Source of the DNA: an uncultured Lachnospiraceae bacterium
GTDB taxonomy: Bacteria; Bacillota; Clostridia; Lachnospirales; Lachnospiraceae
DNA length: 52,109 nucleotides
Direction: 5' to 3'
Assembly (NCBI GenBank): GCA_937920345.1
Contig: CALGVA010000078.1
Span: forward strand, 1-52,109
Under the pieces are notes generated by a model. It was given only the letters and a program-made list of their open reading frames with translations, searched no databases and was not told where the DNA came from. Positions 1-8,082 of this stretch are shown piece by piece (position 1 is the first letter of the stretch; every line of letters starts with the position of its first letter). The translations under genes were made by a program, and so were the position numbers.

Positions 1-77
1 AGAGAGAGCATTACGAGAAGCCCAGCGTAAGACGTAAGAAGAAGTCCGAAGCAGCCAGAAAACGCAAATACAACTAA
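1..77 (+). CDS. rpsU: 30S ribosomal protein S21, C-terminal end (partial)
   Basis: Reading from base 3, the window opens inside an ORF that ends at TAA 75-77. Its last residues (REHYEKPSVRRKKK, then SEAARKRKYN) are the very basic tail typical of ribosomal protein S21, a small-subunit protein needed for initiation. Only about 24 residues are inside the window; the start lies upstream. A strong intrinsic terminator follows within 15 bp, so rpsU ends its transcription unit here. Confidence 0.9.
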   Translation, partial: REHYEKPSVRRKKKSEAARKRKYN

Positions 78-90
78 GTAAAAGCATGGA

Positions 91-129
91 ACAGACTCAG
101 AAGTGATTTTGAGTCTGTTTTTCTTTTTT
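91..129 (+). terminator. Rho-independent terminator after rpsU
   Basis: A perfect 9-bp stem (ACAGACTCA 91-99 with TGAGTCTGT 110-118) with a 10-nt loop is followed by a T-rich run up to 129. It lies directly behind the rpsU stop codon. Confidence 0.85.
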
Positions 130-191
130 GCTCATATCCGTTGTCCCATGGCAATATGTTATAGTACATAACAGAGTATTTGGGAGTGACA

Positions 192-1379
192 ATGTTGCGG
201 AAAACAAGAAAGCGTATTGCAGTTTGGCTTATATTGGGATGTCTGATCCTGCATGTACAATTTGCGTGCATGTCGATGTGTGTATGGGCTGCGCCGGATG
301 TTGCGACACCGTCTTATATTGTGATGGAGGCATCTACCGGGCAGGTGGTCTGCGAACAGGATGCAGATTCGAAACGGAGCCCTGCCAGTATCACGAAGAT
401 CATGACGCTGCTGATTATTTTTGAACATCTGAAAAGCGGGCGGATCAGGCTGGAGGATCTGGTTACAACCAGCGCCTATGCAAAATCCATGGGCGGATCA
501 CAGGTGTTTCTGGAAGAAGGAGAGACGCAGACACTTGAGACGATGATTAAATGCATTGCCGTTGCATCCGGCAATGACGCCAGCGTTGCGGTAGCGGAGT
601 ACATAGCGGGCAGTGAGGGAGAGTTTGTCAAGTTAATGAATGAGAAGGCGGAGGCGCTGGGTATGCAGAATACGCATTTCGAGGACTGCTGCGGCCTGAC
701 GGATTCCGACGGTCATTATTCTTCCGCCAAGGACGTTGCGATCATGTCAAGGGAGTTGATTACGAAGTATCCGGAGGTTTTTAAGTATACAAGGATCTGG
801 ATGGAAGACATTGAGCATAAAACGGCGCAGGGCAATTCCTCCTTCACGCTGTCGAGCACCAACAAGCTGCTTAAGCAGTATGAGTGGACGACCGGGCTTA
901 AGACCGGTTCTACTTCGAAAGCGCTGTATTGTCTGTCGGCAACAGCAGACCGGGACGGCATGGAACTGATCGCAGTGGTGATGGCGGCGCCGGATCCCAA
1001 GACCCGTTTTCAGGATGCCATAACGCTGCTGAATTATGGTTACAGTGTCAGCCGGATGTACAAGGACGACAATAAAGATCCGCTTCCGGAACAGAAGGTG
1101 GAAGGCGGCATCGAGGATGTCGTACAGTTGACTTATGCGGGACCGTTTGACTATCTGGACACGCAAGGGAGCAACTTAAGTGAAATTCAAAAGGAAATCA
1201 GTCTGCCCGACTGTGTGCAGGCGCCCGTGGCGGAGGGGGATGCCATCGGTGAAGCGGTCTATAAACTGAACGGAACGCGGATCGGAAGTGTATCAATCCT
1301 GGCGGCAAAAGGGGTAGATAAAGCGGAATACAAGGATTACTGGAAAAAGGTGTGGATACTGTATCTGATGAAGCGCTGA
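192..1379 (+). CDS. D-alanyl-D-alanine carboxypeptidase (peptidase S11, DacF/PBP5 type)
   Basis: Secreted serine peptidase that removes the terminal D-Ala from peptidoglycan stem peptides. The family motifs are present: SxxK as SITK in PASITKIM, SxN as SGN in SGNDASVA, and KTG in GLKTGST. An N-terminal hydrophobic signal segment (about residues 9-31, ending near VWAAPD) directs export. The last ~100 residues fit the PBP5 C-terminal domain. An in-frame TTG lies at 180, but ATG 192 has a GGGAG site 6 bases upstream, so I start there (395 aa). A second paralogue lies at 3970-5253. No C-terminal amphipathic anchor was clearly seen beyond the ending KKVWILYLMKR, which may serve. Confidence 0.9.
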   Translation: MLRKTRKRIAVWLILGCLILHVQFACMSMCVWAAPDVATPSYIVMEASTGQVVCEQDADSKRSPASITKIMTLLIIFEHLKSGRIRLEDLVTTSAYAKSMGGSQVFLEEGETQTLETMIKCIAVASGNDASVAVAEYIAGSEGEFVKLMNEKAEALGMQNTHFEDCCGLTDSDGHYSSAKDVAIMSRELITKYPEVFKYTRIWMEDIEHKTAQGNSSFTLSSTNKLLKQYEWTTGLKTGSTSKALYCLSATADRDGMELIAVVMAAPDPKTRFQDAITLLNYGYSVSRMYKDDNKDPLPEQKVEGGIEDVVQLTYAGPFDYLDTQGSNLSEIQKEISLPDCVQAPVAEGDAIGEAVYKLNGTRIGSVSILAAKGVDKAEYKDYWKKVWILYLMKR

Positions 1380-1440
1380 GCCGGTACCATGCAGCAAGCG
1401 GCAAAATGCGACTTTGGAGCATTTTATGTGCAGCAGACGT

Positions 1441-1474
1441 GACAGGGAAGCCGCAGGCTGAACGGTCCCCTGTC
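1441..1474 (+). other. Structured intergenic segment (hairpin)
   Basis: In the 224-base gap between the carboxypeptidase and the phosphoesterase, GACAGGG (1441-1447) pairs with CCCTGTC (1468-1474), and an inner AGCC/GGCT pair sits inside. There is no T-run, so this is not a clear terminator. The role is unknown. Confidence 0.4.
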
Positions 1475-1499
1475 CATAGACAGAACACAAGTTCACAGA

Positions 1500-1529
1500 T
1501 TGCGGGAATCTGCTGCAGTATGATATACT
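1500..1529 (+). promoter_or_regulatory. Candidate sigma-A promoter for the phosphoesterase-scpAB block
   Basis: TTGCGG (1500-1505), an 18-bp spacer and TATACT (1524-1529), preceded by an extended -10 TG at 1521-1522. It lies about 75 bp upstream of the metallophosphoesterase start. Confidence 0.6.
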
Positions 1530-1603
1530 GTAACAGTTGTGTAGATAAGGCGTGAGCGGGAATACGCAAGGTTCTACAGTGATTTGAGGTGGAGAAAACA
1601 TAT

Positions 1604-2461
1604 ATGATAAAGGTAATACTGATTTGCATTGCGGCGCTGTTCTTCCTGTGTCTTCTCATATCAATATATGACGGTAGCAGATTTGTTACGGTACGGTATG
1701 AGATCACATCGGATAAGATCAAGAAGCCCTGCAAACTGGTTCTGCTCTCCGACCTGCATAACAAATCGTATGGTAAAGAGCAGGGGAAGCTGATCAGAGA
1801 AATAGATACAATATCGCCGGATGTGATTCTTACGGCAGGGGATATGCTGACGGCAGTACAGGATTCACCTTATGAAAAAGCTCTGTCGCTGATGCGGCAG
1901 CTGTCATCCCGCTATCAGATCTATTACGGTCTGGGGAATCATGAACAACGATTACAAAGATGCCCGGAACAGTTTGGCACGGTTTATAATGATTATATGA
2001 AGGAACTGTCGGACTGCGGGATTACAATGCTGATGAATGAGAATGTTTATCTGCCGGAGTATAATGTGGCGGTCTGCGGTGCTGAGATTGCCGGACAGTA
2101 TTACCGGAAATTCCGGAAGCACCCCATGGCTGCAGATTATCTTCCGAAAATATTAGGCAGACCGCGGGAGGATGCCTGTCAGATCCTGATCGCGCATACG
2201 CCGCAGTATTTTGAGGAGTATGCGGCCTGGGGCGCAGATCTGGTGGTATCCGGGCATGTGCACGGCGGCATCATGCGGCTGCCTGTGCTGGGCGGTGTGC
2301 TGTCTCCGAACATGACTCTTTTTCCGAAATATGACGGCGGTCGGTTTGCATATGGGAAATCCGTGATGATTTTAAGCAGGGGGCTCGGCACACATACGAT
2401 TCCGCTCAGGATCTTTAATCCGGCGGAACTTGTGGAGATCGATCTTCTTCCTGCAAAATAG
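1604..2461 (+). CDS. Membrane-anchored metallophosphoesterase (calcineurin-like, YkuE type)
   Basis: Predicted dinuclear-metal phosphoesterase on the outer face of the membrane; the substrate is unknown. The metallophosphatase signature blocks are visible in order: SDLHNKS (D, H), TAGDM (GD), GLGNHE (GNHE), IAHTPQ (H) and SGHVHGG (GHxH). An N-terminal hydrophobic stretch (first ~25 residues) acts as a signal anchor. An in-frame GTG at 1589 would add five residues; ATG 1604 has GGTGGAG 9 bases upstream, so I prefer it (285 aa). The stop is followed after 16 bases by scpA, suggesting co-transcription. YkuE is linked to lipid metabolism in Bacillus, but that role is only an analogy here. Confidence 0.85.
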   Translation: MIKVILICIAALFFLCLLISIYDGSRFVTVRYEITSDKIKKPCKLVLLSDLHNKSYGKEQGKLIREIDTISPDVILTAGDMLTAVQDSPYEKALSLMRQLSSRYQIYYGLGNHEQRLQRCPEQFGTVYNDYMKELSDCGITMLMNENVYLPEYNVAVCGAEIAGQYYRKFRKHPMAADYLPKILGRPREDACQILIAHTPQYFEEYAAWGADLVVSGHVHGGIMRLPVLGGVLSPNMTLFPKYDGGRFAYGKSVMILSRGLGTHTIPLRIFNPAELVEIDLLPAK

Positions 2462-2477
2462 AAAGGACAAGCTTGCG

Positions 2478-3263
2478 ATGGCGATTCCTGTAAAGCTGGA
2501 GGTGTTTGAAGGCCCTTTAGATCTGCTTCTGCACCTGATTGATAAGAATAAAGTTGATATTTATGATATTCCGATTGTGGAGATCACGGAGCAGTATCTG
2601 GATTATATCAAACAGATGCCGACAGAAGACATGAACGTAGTGAGCGAGTTCCTTGTTATGGCGGCTACGCTGATTGACATCAAGTGCAGGATGCTGCTGC
2701 CCAAGGAAGTGAATGAAGAGGGAGAAGAGGAAGATCCGAGAGCAGAACTGGTTGAGAAGCTGCTGGAATACAAGATGTGCAAATATATGTCATATGAACT
2801 GCGCGACAGGATGGTGGATGCGGAGAGAAGTCTGTACAAGCGTCCGACGCTTCCGAAGGAAGTTGCCAATTACAGACAGCCGGTGGATTATGAGGAACTG
2901 ATCGGAGATATGACGCTGCAGAAGCTGCATGAGATATTCAAGCAGATCATGAGACGACAGGAGGACAAGATCGATCCGGTCAGAAGTACCTTCGGCAATA
3001 TCGAGAAGGACGAGATCGACATGGATTTAAAGACTACTTTTGTGGAGGCGTATGTGCGCAGCCATAAGACATTCAGCTTCCGGAGGCTTCTGGAAAAACA
3101 AAGCAGCAAGATGGAAGTGATCGTTACGTTCCTGGTTATTCTGGAAATGATCAAAACGGGCAGGATCGGTATAGAGCAGGAAGATACATTTTCCGATATT
3201 ATCATTACAACGAAGGACTTAAGCGATACCGCGCCGATGCAGCTTACGTCGGTTGCGGAGTAG
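2478..3263 (+). CDS. scpA: Segregation and condensation protein A
   Basis: ScpA is the kleisin subunit that bridges the SMC dimer in the bacterial condensin complex for chromosome organisation. The N-terminus (VKLEVFEGPLDLLLHLIDK) is the hallmark of the family, and the C-terminal winged-helix region (VIVTFLVILEMIKTGRI) is also clear. The frame is open back to 2430, inside the preceding gene, but ATG 2478 matches the family N-terminus and has GAAAGGAC at 2461-2468. At 261 aa the length is normal. scpB follows after 30 bp, the usual pairing. Confidence 0.95.
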   Translation: MAIPVKLEVFEGPLDLLLHLIDKNKVDIYDIPIVEITEQYLDYIKQMPTEDMNVVSEFLVMAATLIDIKCRMLLPKEVNEEGEEEDPRAELVEKLLEYKMCKYMSYELRDRMVDAERSLYKRPTLPKEVANYRQPVDYEELIGDMTLQKLHEIFKQIMRRQEDKIDPVRSTFGNIEKDEIDMDLKTTFVEAYVRSHKTFSFRRLLEKQSSKMEVIVTFLVILEMIKTGRIGIEQEDTFSDIIITTKDLSDTAPMQLTSVAE

Positions 3264-3293
3264 AGGAAAGCTGCGCAGAAATGAGGAAGAAAG

Positions 3294-3863
3294 ATGGAAA
3301 GAGCAAAGGCGAAAGCGGTACTGGAGGCAATTCTTTTTACAATGGGAGATTCGGTCAGCATAGACAATCTTGCAGCGGTGATTGAGGAAGATAAGAAGAC
3401 GACGCAGGAGATTCTGGAGGAGATGGCGCAGGATTACAGCGCGCAGGACCGGGGGATCGGACTGACGACCCTGGATAATGCCGTGCAGATGTGCACGAAA
3501 GGGGAACTGTATGAGTTTCTCATCAAGATCGCTAAAGCACCGAAGAAGTTTGTACTGACGGATACACTCTTAGAGACGCTATCCATCATCGCCTATAAGC
3601 AGCCGGTTACCAGATTAGAGATCGAGAAGGTCAGAGGCGTCAGCTGTGATCACGCAGTGAATAAGCTTCTGGAGTATGATCTGATTACGGAGGTCGGCAG
3701 GCTGGATGCGCCCGGCAGACCGCTTTTGTTCGGCACGACGGAGCAGTTCTTAAGAAGCTTCGGCGTGAAATCACTGGAAGATCTGCCGGAACTGAATGCC
3801 GTACAGATCGAGGAGTTTAAGCAGCAGGCGGAGTCGGAGGTACAGCTGCAGCTGGATATTTGA
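3294..3863 (+). CDS. scpB: Segregation and condensation protein B
   Basis: ScpB is a winged-helix partner that binds ScpA and regulates the SMC-kleisin complex. At 189 aa it has the standard length, and the conserved stretch LETLSIIAYKQPVTRLEIE followed by RGVSCDHAVNKLLE and GRPLLFGTTEQFL is diagnostic. The site GAGGAAGAAAG precedes ATG 3294. It is in an operon with scpA; a D,D-carboxypeptidase gene follows, an order common in Lachnospiraceae. Confidence 0.95.
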   Translation: MERAKAKAVLEAILFTMGDSVSIDNLAAVIEEDKKTTQEILEEMAQDYSAQDRGIGLTTLDNAVQMCTKGELYEFLIKIAKAPKKFVLTDTLLETLSIIAYKQPVTRLEIEKVRGVSCDHAVNKLLEYDLITEVGRLDAPGRPLLFGTTEQFLRSFGVKSLEDLPELNAVQIEEFKQQAESEVQLQLDI

Positions 3864-3969
3864 TTTTTAACTGATCCAATAAAAGCACGCAAAAGTTATC
3901 CTACGGGAAAAGGCGCATATGAAGACAGGATATGCATATATATTAACGAAGAAGTATGAAGGTTAACAT

Positions 3970-5253
3970 ATGTGTATCTTTTCAGAGAACAGGAAATTAA
4001 TAAAAGAAGGTATATTATGCAGGGTGGCAGCCGGTGTGACGGCGGCTGCCTTGTTTTGCTGTCCGGGCGTGCCGGTCAGTGCGCAAAATAACGCGGATGT
4101 TCCGCGGGAGAGCAGTGAGCAGGAAGCAGATCTGCAGCTTTATGCACAGGCGGCGGTTCTGATGGATGCGGACTCGGGACGGGTGCTGTACGGCAAAAAT
4201 GAAAAGGATATTCTGCCGATGGCAAGCACAACAAAGATCATGACGTGCATTCTGGCATTAGAGTACGGCAATCCGGATCAGATCGTGGAGGTTTCCGCTT
4301 ATGCGACAAGCATGCCGAAGGTGAAACTGTACGTGAAACAGGGGGAGCGATACCGGCTGGGCGATCTTCTATATTCGCTCATGCTGGAATCCCATAACGA
4401 TTCCGCTGTGGTGATCGCTGAGGCAGTAGGGGGGAGCGTGGAAAAGTTCGCGACGATGATGAACCAGAAGGCGAGGGATATAGGCTGTTATGACACATAC
4501 TTTATCACGCCGAACGGACTGGATGCGACGGTCAACGACAGCGGCAGAGTCCATTCGACTACGGCGGCGGATCTTGCGAAGATCATGGCATACTGTGTGA
4601 CGGATTCACCGGCCAGAGAGCAGTTTCTTCAGGTCACGCAGACGCTTGGGTATGATTTTACCGATGCGGACGGGAAGCGGAGTTTTCACTGTAACAATCA
4701 TAACGCCTTCCTGGGAATGATGAAAGAGGCGATCTCCGGCAAGACGGGATTTACGAATAATGCCGGTTACTGTTATGTGGGTGCGGTGGAAAGCGAGGGG
4801 CGGATCTTTACGGTAGCGCTGCTTGCGTGCGGATGGCCGAACAACAGGACCTATAAGTGGAGTGATATGAAGAAGCTGACGGCTTACGGGATGGAGCGCT
4901 ATCTGTACAGAGATATTTATGAACCGCAGGAGTTCGGGAATATACGGGTGCAAAACGGAATTGACGGGGCGGACGGCAAACCTTATGGGGAAGTGTACGT
5001 GCCGGTGCGGCTGCAGGATGGAGGAGAGCACAGTATTTCATACCTGCTGTGCGAGGATGATGAGATCGAGGTCCGGACGAAGATCGCGGATACGCTGCAG
5101 GCGCCGGTCGCGGAGCGGGAACAGATTGGATCGGTCAGTTATTACCTGAACGGTACGCTGATTAAACAGTACCCTGTCGTCACGGAAGCGGCGGTGGAAG
5201 AGCGCACCTACAGACGGATCTGTACCTATCTTCTGGACGTTTTTTTACTTTAG
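3970..5253 (+). CDS. dacF: D-alanyl-D-alanine carboxypeptidase (DacF type)
   Basis: Second peptidase S11 enzyme of the window, trimming D-Ala from peptidoglycan. SxxK is STTK in MASTTKIM, SxN is SHN in ESHNDSAV, and KTG is in GKTGFTNNA. A signal peptide covers about the first 37 residues (hydrophobic core VTAAALFCCPG, then VSAQNN). A PBP5_C-like domain fills the C-terminus, and the last residues (RRICTYLLDVFLL) could be an amphipathic membrane anchor. GAAGG lies 7 bases before ATG 3970. It has 427 aa. It differs from the first copy in signal and tail, so the two are not recent duplicates. Confidence 0.9.
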   Translation: MCIFSENRKLIKEGILCRVAAGVTAAALFCCPGVPVSAQNNADVPRESSEQEADLQLYAQAAVLMDADSGRVLYGKNEKDILPMASTTKIMTCILALEYGNPDQIVEVSAYATSMPKVKLYVKQGERYRLGDLLYSLMLESHNDSAVVIAEAVGGSVEKFATMMNQKARDIGCYDTYFITPNGLDATVNDSGRVHSTTAADLAKIMAYCVTDSPAREQFLQVTQTLGYDFTDADGKRSFHCNNHNAFLGMMKEAISGKTGFTNNAGYCYVGAVESEGRIFTVALLACGWPNNRTYKWSDMKKLTAYGMERYLYRDIYEPQEFGNIRVQNGIDGADGKPYGEVYVPVRLQDGGEHSISYLLCEDDEIEVRTKIADTLQAPVAEREQIGSVSYYLNGTLIKQYPVVTEAAVEERTYRRICTYLLDVFLL

Positions 5254-5327
5254 TATTTTCCTTAACATTTTTTTGGCGCGTTTCATGAAAATTTTTGGAA
5301 AATGTGCTGGTCGAGTTGCAGAATCTA

Positions 5328-5336
5328 TGGTATACT
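5328..5336 (+). promoter_or_regulatory. Extended -10 promoter of the decarboxylase operon
   Basis: TGGTATACT is a full extended -10 element. The matching -35 position (5308-5313, TGGTCG) is poor, as is usual for extended -10 promoters. It lies 71 bp upstream of the first operon gene. Confidence 0.6.
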
Positions 5337-5342
5337 ACGTTC

Positions 5343-5357
5343 GTGTGCTATGCACAC
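5343..5357 (+). promoter_or_regulatory. Inverted repeat downstream of -10, possible operator
   Basis: GTGTGC-TAT-GCACAC is a perfect 6-bp inverted repeat starting 6 bases after the -10 box, at the expected transcription start. It could be a repressor site or a 5' mRNA hairpin. Confidence 0.4.
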
Positions 5358-5407
5358 AATGATAATGTTCTAATTATTTATTATTATGATAAATGGAGGG
5401 CTGAAAA

Positions 5408-6835
5408 ATGAGTACTACTTCTCAAGCGAGTCAAAGAATTAATGCTTTGCTCGATGAAAACAGTTTCGTTGAGATCGGTGCGCTTGTAACGGCAAGAGCA
5501 ACGGATTTCAATCTGAAACAGGCGGAAACTCCTTCGGACGGCGTTGTGACCGGCTACGGAGTGATCGACGGTAATCTTGTGTATGTGTATAGTCAGGACG
5601 CATCCGTTTTAAACGGTACGGTTGGCGAGATGCATGCTAAGAAAATTGCAAACCTCTATGATCTGGCGCTGAAGACAGGGGCACCTGTGATCGGACTGAT
5701 TGATTCTGCCGGACTTAGACTGCAGGAGGCAACGGATGCCTTGAACGGTTTTGGTGAGATTTATATGAAGCAGGCGCTTGCTTCCGGCGTAATTCCGCAG
5801 ATCACGGCTGTTTTCGGCAGCTGCGGCGGCGGACTTGCCCTGATTCCTGCGATGACTGATTTTGCTTTTATGGAAGAGAAAAAGGCAAAATTATTCGTGA
5901 ATTCACCCAATGCGTTAGAGGGCAATGAGATCTCCAGATGTGACACATCCTCTGCCGCATTCCAGAGTGAAGAGACCGGCATGGTAGATGCGGTCGGCGA
6001 CGAGGCATCCATTATGGCGCAGATCAGACAGCTTGTATCCATGCTGCCTGCCAATAATGCAGAGATCGCAGTCGGTGACTGTACAGATGACCTGAACAGG
6101 GCATGTGCGCAGATCGTGAACTGCGTGGGCGATACATCCATCGCTTTATCCCAGATTGCGGATGACGGTATATTTGTGGAAGTGAAGCAGAATTATGCAA
6201 AAGACATGGTTGCAGGTTTCATCAGATTAAACGGTGCGACCATCGGAGCAGTTGCCAACCGTACAGAAGTATATAACGCTGACGGTGAAGTGACTGATAA
6301 ATTTGAAGCGGTATTGTCCGTAAGAGGAGCGGAGAAAGCGGCAGAGTTTGTCAACTTCTGCGATGCTTTTGATATTCCGGTTCTTTCTCTGACAAACGTT
6401 GCGGGATTTGCGGCGACCAAATGTTCTGAGGGCAGAATTGCGAAAGCGGTAGCGAAACTTACATATGCTTTTGCAAATGCAACGGTTCCGAAGGTGAACG
6501 TGATCATTGGCAAGACATATGGAAGCGCTTATGTGGCAATGAATTCCAAAGCGATCGGTGCAGATATTACGATTGCATGGCCGGAAGCCGAGATCGGCAT
6601 GATGGATGCGAACCTTGCGGCCAAGATCATCTGTGACGGACAAGGTTCCGAGGCAATTGATGCGTGCGCGAAAGAGTATGCAGCACTCCAGAATAATGTG
6701 ACAAGTGCAGCGAAGAGAGGATATGTAGACCAGATCGTAGAGCCTGTCGATACGAGAAAGTATGTGATCGGCGCTTTCGAGATGTTAGCGACTAAGAGTG
6801 AAGGCCGTCCGGATAGAAAACACGGTACAGTTTAG
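5408..6835 (+). CDS. Biotin-dependent carboxyltransferase, acyl-CoA carboxylase beta type (12S/MmdA-like)
   Basis: Crotonase-fold carboxyltransferase that moves CO2 between an acyl-CoA and the carboxybiotin carrier. It shows the paired N- and C-terminal carboxyltransferase halves, with oxyanion-type glycine loops (GSCGGGLALIPAM; later NVAGFAATK and GKTYGSAYVAM) seen in propionyl-CoA carboxylase beta, methylmalonyl-CoA decarboxylase alpha and the transcarboxylase 12S subunit. At 475 aa it is somewhat shorter than the usual ~510-520. GGAGGG precedes ATG 5408. It is the first gene of a tight operon with OadG-like, biotin carrier, OadB and OadA-like genes. The substrate (methylmalonyl-, glutaconyl- or malonyl-CoA) cannot be told from sequence alone. 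Confidence 0.85.
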   Translation: MSTTSQASQRINALLDENSFVEIGALVTARATDFNLKQAETPSDGVVTGYGVIDGNLVYVYSQDASVLNGTVGEMHAKKIANLYDLALKTGAPVIGLIDSAGLRLQEATDALNGFGEIYMKQALASGVIPQITAVFGSCGGGLALIPAMTDFAFMEEKKAKLFVNSPNALEGNEISRCDTSSAAFQSEETGMVDAVGDEASIMAQIRQLVSMLPANNAEIAVGDCTDDLNRACAQIVNCVGDTSIALSQIADDGIFVEVKQNYAKDMVAGFIRLNGATIGAVANRTEVYNADGEVTDKFEAVLSVRGAEKAAEFVNFCDAFDIPVLSLTNVAGFAATKCSEGRIAKAVAKLTYAFANATVPKVNVIIGKTYGSAYVAMNSKAIGADITIAWPEAEIGMMDANLAAKIICDGQGSEAIDACAKEYAALQNNVTSAAKRGYVDQIVEPVDTRKYVIGAFEMLATKSEGRPDRKHGTV

Positions 6836-6852
6836 AAAGGATGATGCTTAAT

Positions 6853-7584
6853 ATGAAAAAAATATTCGCAATATTAGGTATGATTACCTGTATGATCGGC
6901 TTGTGTGCATGCGGACAGGAAACACGGCAAATGTCCGAGGAGGAGCAGAGCCTGGTTGCGCGTGATGAGGCTTTGATTCAGGATATGAACAGCGTAGTGA
7001 GTGAGGGCGCAGTGGAGCAGCTTGCAGACCAGCCGGAAATCTATGCCGGCCTGCTCGGATGGCAGGATGCTCTGGAGGATATCGGTGAATTCGAGGGGAC
7101 AAACGGCGGTACGGCGGTTGTGAACGATGAAGAAATCTATGCTGAGATCAACGTACTCGGTTCCAGCCATAATGCGGTCGTAGAAGTGGTGTATGATCCG
7201 GCTACGGGTATGCTGGAAGCAATCACAACCAATGTGACGTATTCCCTGGGCGAAATCATGATGAAGGCGCTTATGAATACGGTCATCGGAATGGGTACCG
7301 TATTTGTTGTCTTGATTCTGATCAGTCTGATTATTTCCAGCTTTACGCTGATTTCCAAGATAGAGGGCAGGAAGAAGAAGGCAGCGGAAAATCCGGCAGG
7401 CGCGAACGTGCAGCCGGCACCTGCAGCAGTACAGCCTGCAGCACAGGAGGAACTCTCCGACGATACGGAGCTGGTGGCAGTCATCGCGGCGGCGATCGCG
7501 GCGTATGAGGGTTCCGGTTCCACAGACGGATTCGTAGTAAGATCCATCAGAAAATCTAATAAGAGCAAATGGCAGAATGCCTAA
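6853..7584 (+). CDS. OadG-family gamma/delta subunit of Na+-translocating decarboxylase, lipoprotein N-terminus
   Basis: Small membrane subunit thought to anchor and stabilise the Na+-pumping decarboxylase. The N-terminus is a lipoprotein signal (ILGMITCMIGLCAC, lipobox LCAC). One transmembrane helix lies about residues 140-165 (VIGMGTVFVVLILISLIIS), followed by an Ala/Pro-rich linker and a C-terminal motif (LVAVIAAAIAAYEG, then FVVRSIRK) typical of OadG. The ~120-residue extracytoplasmic domain before the helix is an addition to the usual short OadG. ATG codons at 6841, 6844 and 6853 are in frame; 6853 gives the cleanest signal peptide, though AGAAAGG at 6834-6840 is then 12 bases away. It starts just after the upstream stop. 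Confidence 0.8.
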   Translation: MKKIFAILGMITCMIGLCACGQETRQMSEEEQSLVARDEALIQDMNSVVSEGAVEQLADQPEIYAGLLGWQDALEDIGEFEGTNGGTAVVNDEEIYAEINVLGSSHNAVVEVVYDPATGMLEAITTNVTYSLGEIMMKALMNTVIGMGTVFVVLILISLIISSFTLISKIEGRKKKAAENPAGANVQPAPAAVQPAAQEELSDDTELVAVIAAAIAAYEGSGSTDGFVVRSIRKSNKSKWQNA

Positions 7585-7605
7585 GAGTCATAGGAGGATA
7601 TGAAG

Positions 7606-7983
7606 ATGAAAAATTATACAATCACCGTAAACGGAAGCGTATATGATGTAGTTGTGGAAGAAGGCGCTACAAGCGGCGCACCGGTTGCAGCGGCACCTGC
7701 GGCACCGAAGGCTGCTCCCAAGGCAGCACCTGCTCCTGCAGCAGCACCCGCAGCAGGCGGTGCGGCAGGCAGCGTTAAGATCGAAGCCGGCGCGGCAGGT
7801 AAGGTATTTAAGATCGAAGCAAACGTAGGTCAGGCAGTGAAGAAGGGCGATGCTGTCGTGATCGTGGAAGCTATGAAGATGGAGATCCCTGTAGTTGCTC
7901 CTCAGGATGGCACTGTAGCAAGTATTAATGTAGCTGTAGGCGATGCGGTAGAGGCAGGCGCATTACTGGCAACATTGAACTAA
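7606..7983 (+). CDS. Biotin carboxyl carrier protein of the decarboxylase (1.3S/MmdC type)
   Basis: Carries carboxybiotin between the carboxyltransferase and the membrane beta subunit. The biotinylation motif EAMKME is at residues 88-93, with Lys91 the expected biotin site. An Ala/Pro-rich flexible linker (about residues 26-50) separates a short N-terminal segment from the biotinyl domain, as in transcarboxylase 1.3S. ATG 7600 is also in frame, but AGGAGG at 7592-7597 leaves only 2 bases to it and 8 to ATG 7606, so 7606 is chosen (125 aa). Confidence 0.92.
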   Translation: MKNYTITVNGSVYDVVVEEGATSGAPVAAAPAAPKAAPKAAPAPAAAPAAGGAAGSVKIEAGAAGKVFKIEANVGQAVKKGDAVVIVEAMKMEIPVVAPQDGTVASINVAVGDAVEAGALLATLN

Positions 7984-8082
7984 TTGTGACAGTCCGGCCT
8001 ATGTCTGAATTGTTATGACAAAATGTCAGTGTCTGTCTTCGCGGACGGGCATCTGAGACTAAAACTACAGGAGGTTAATAAA

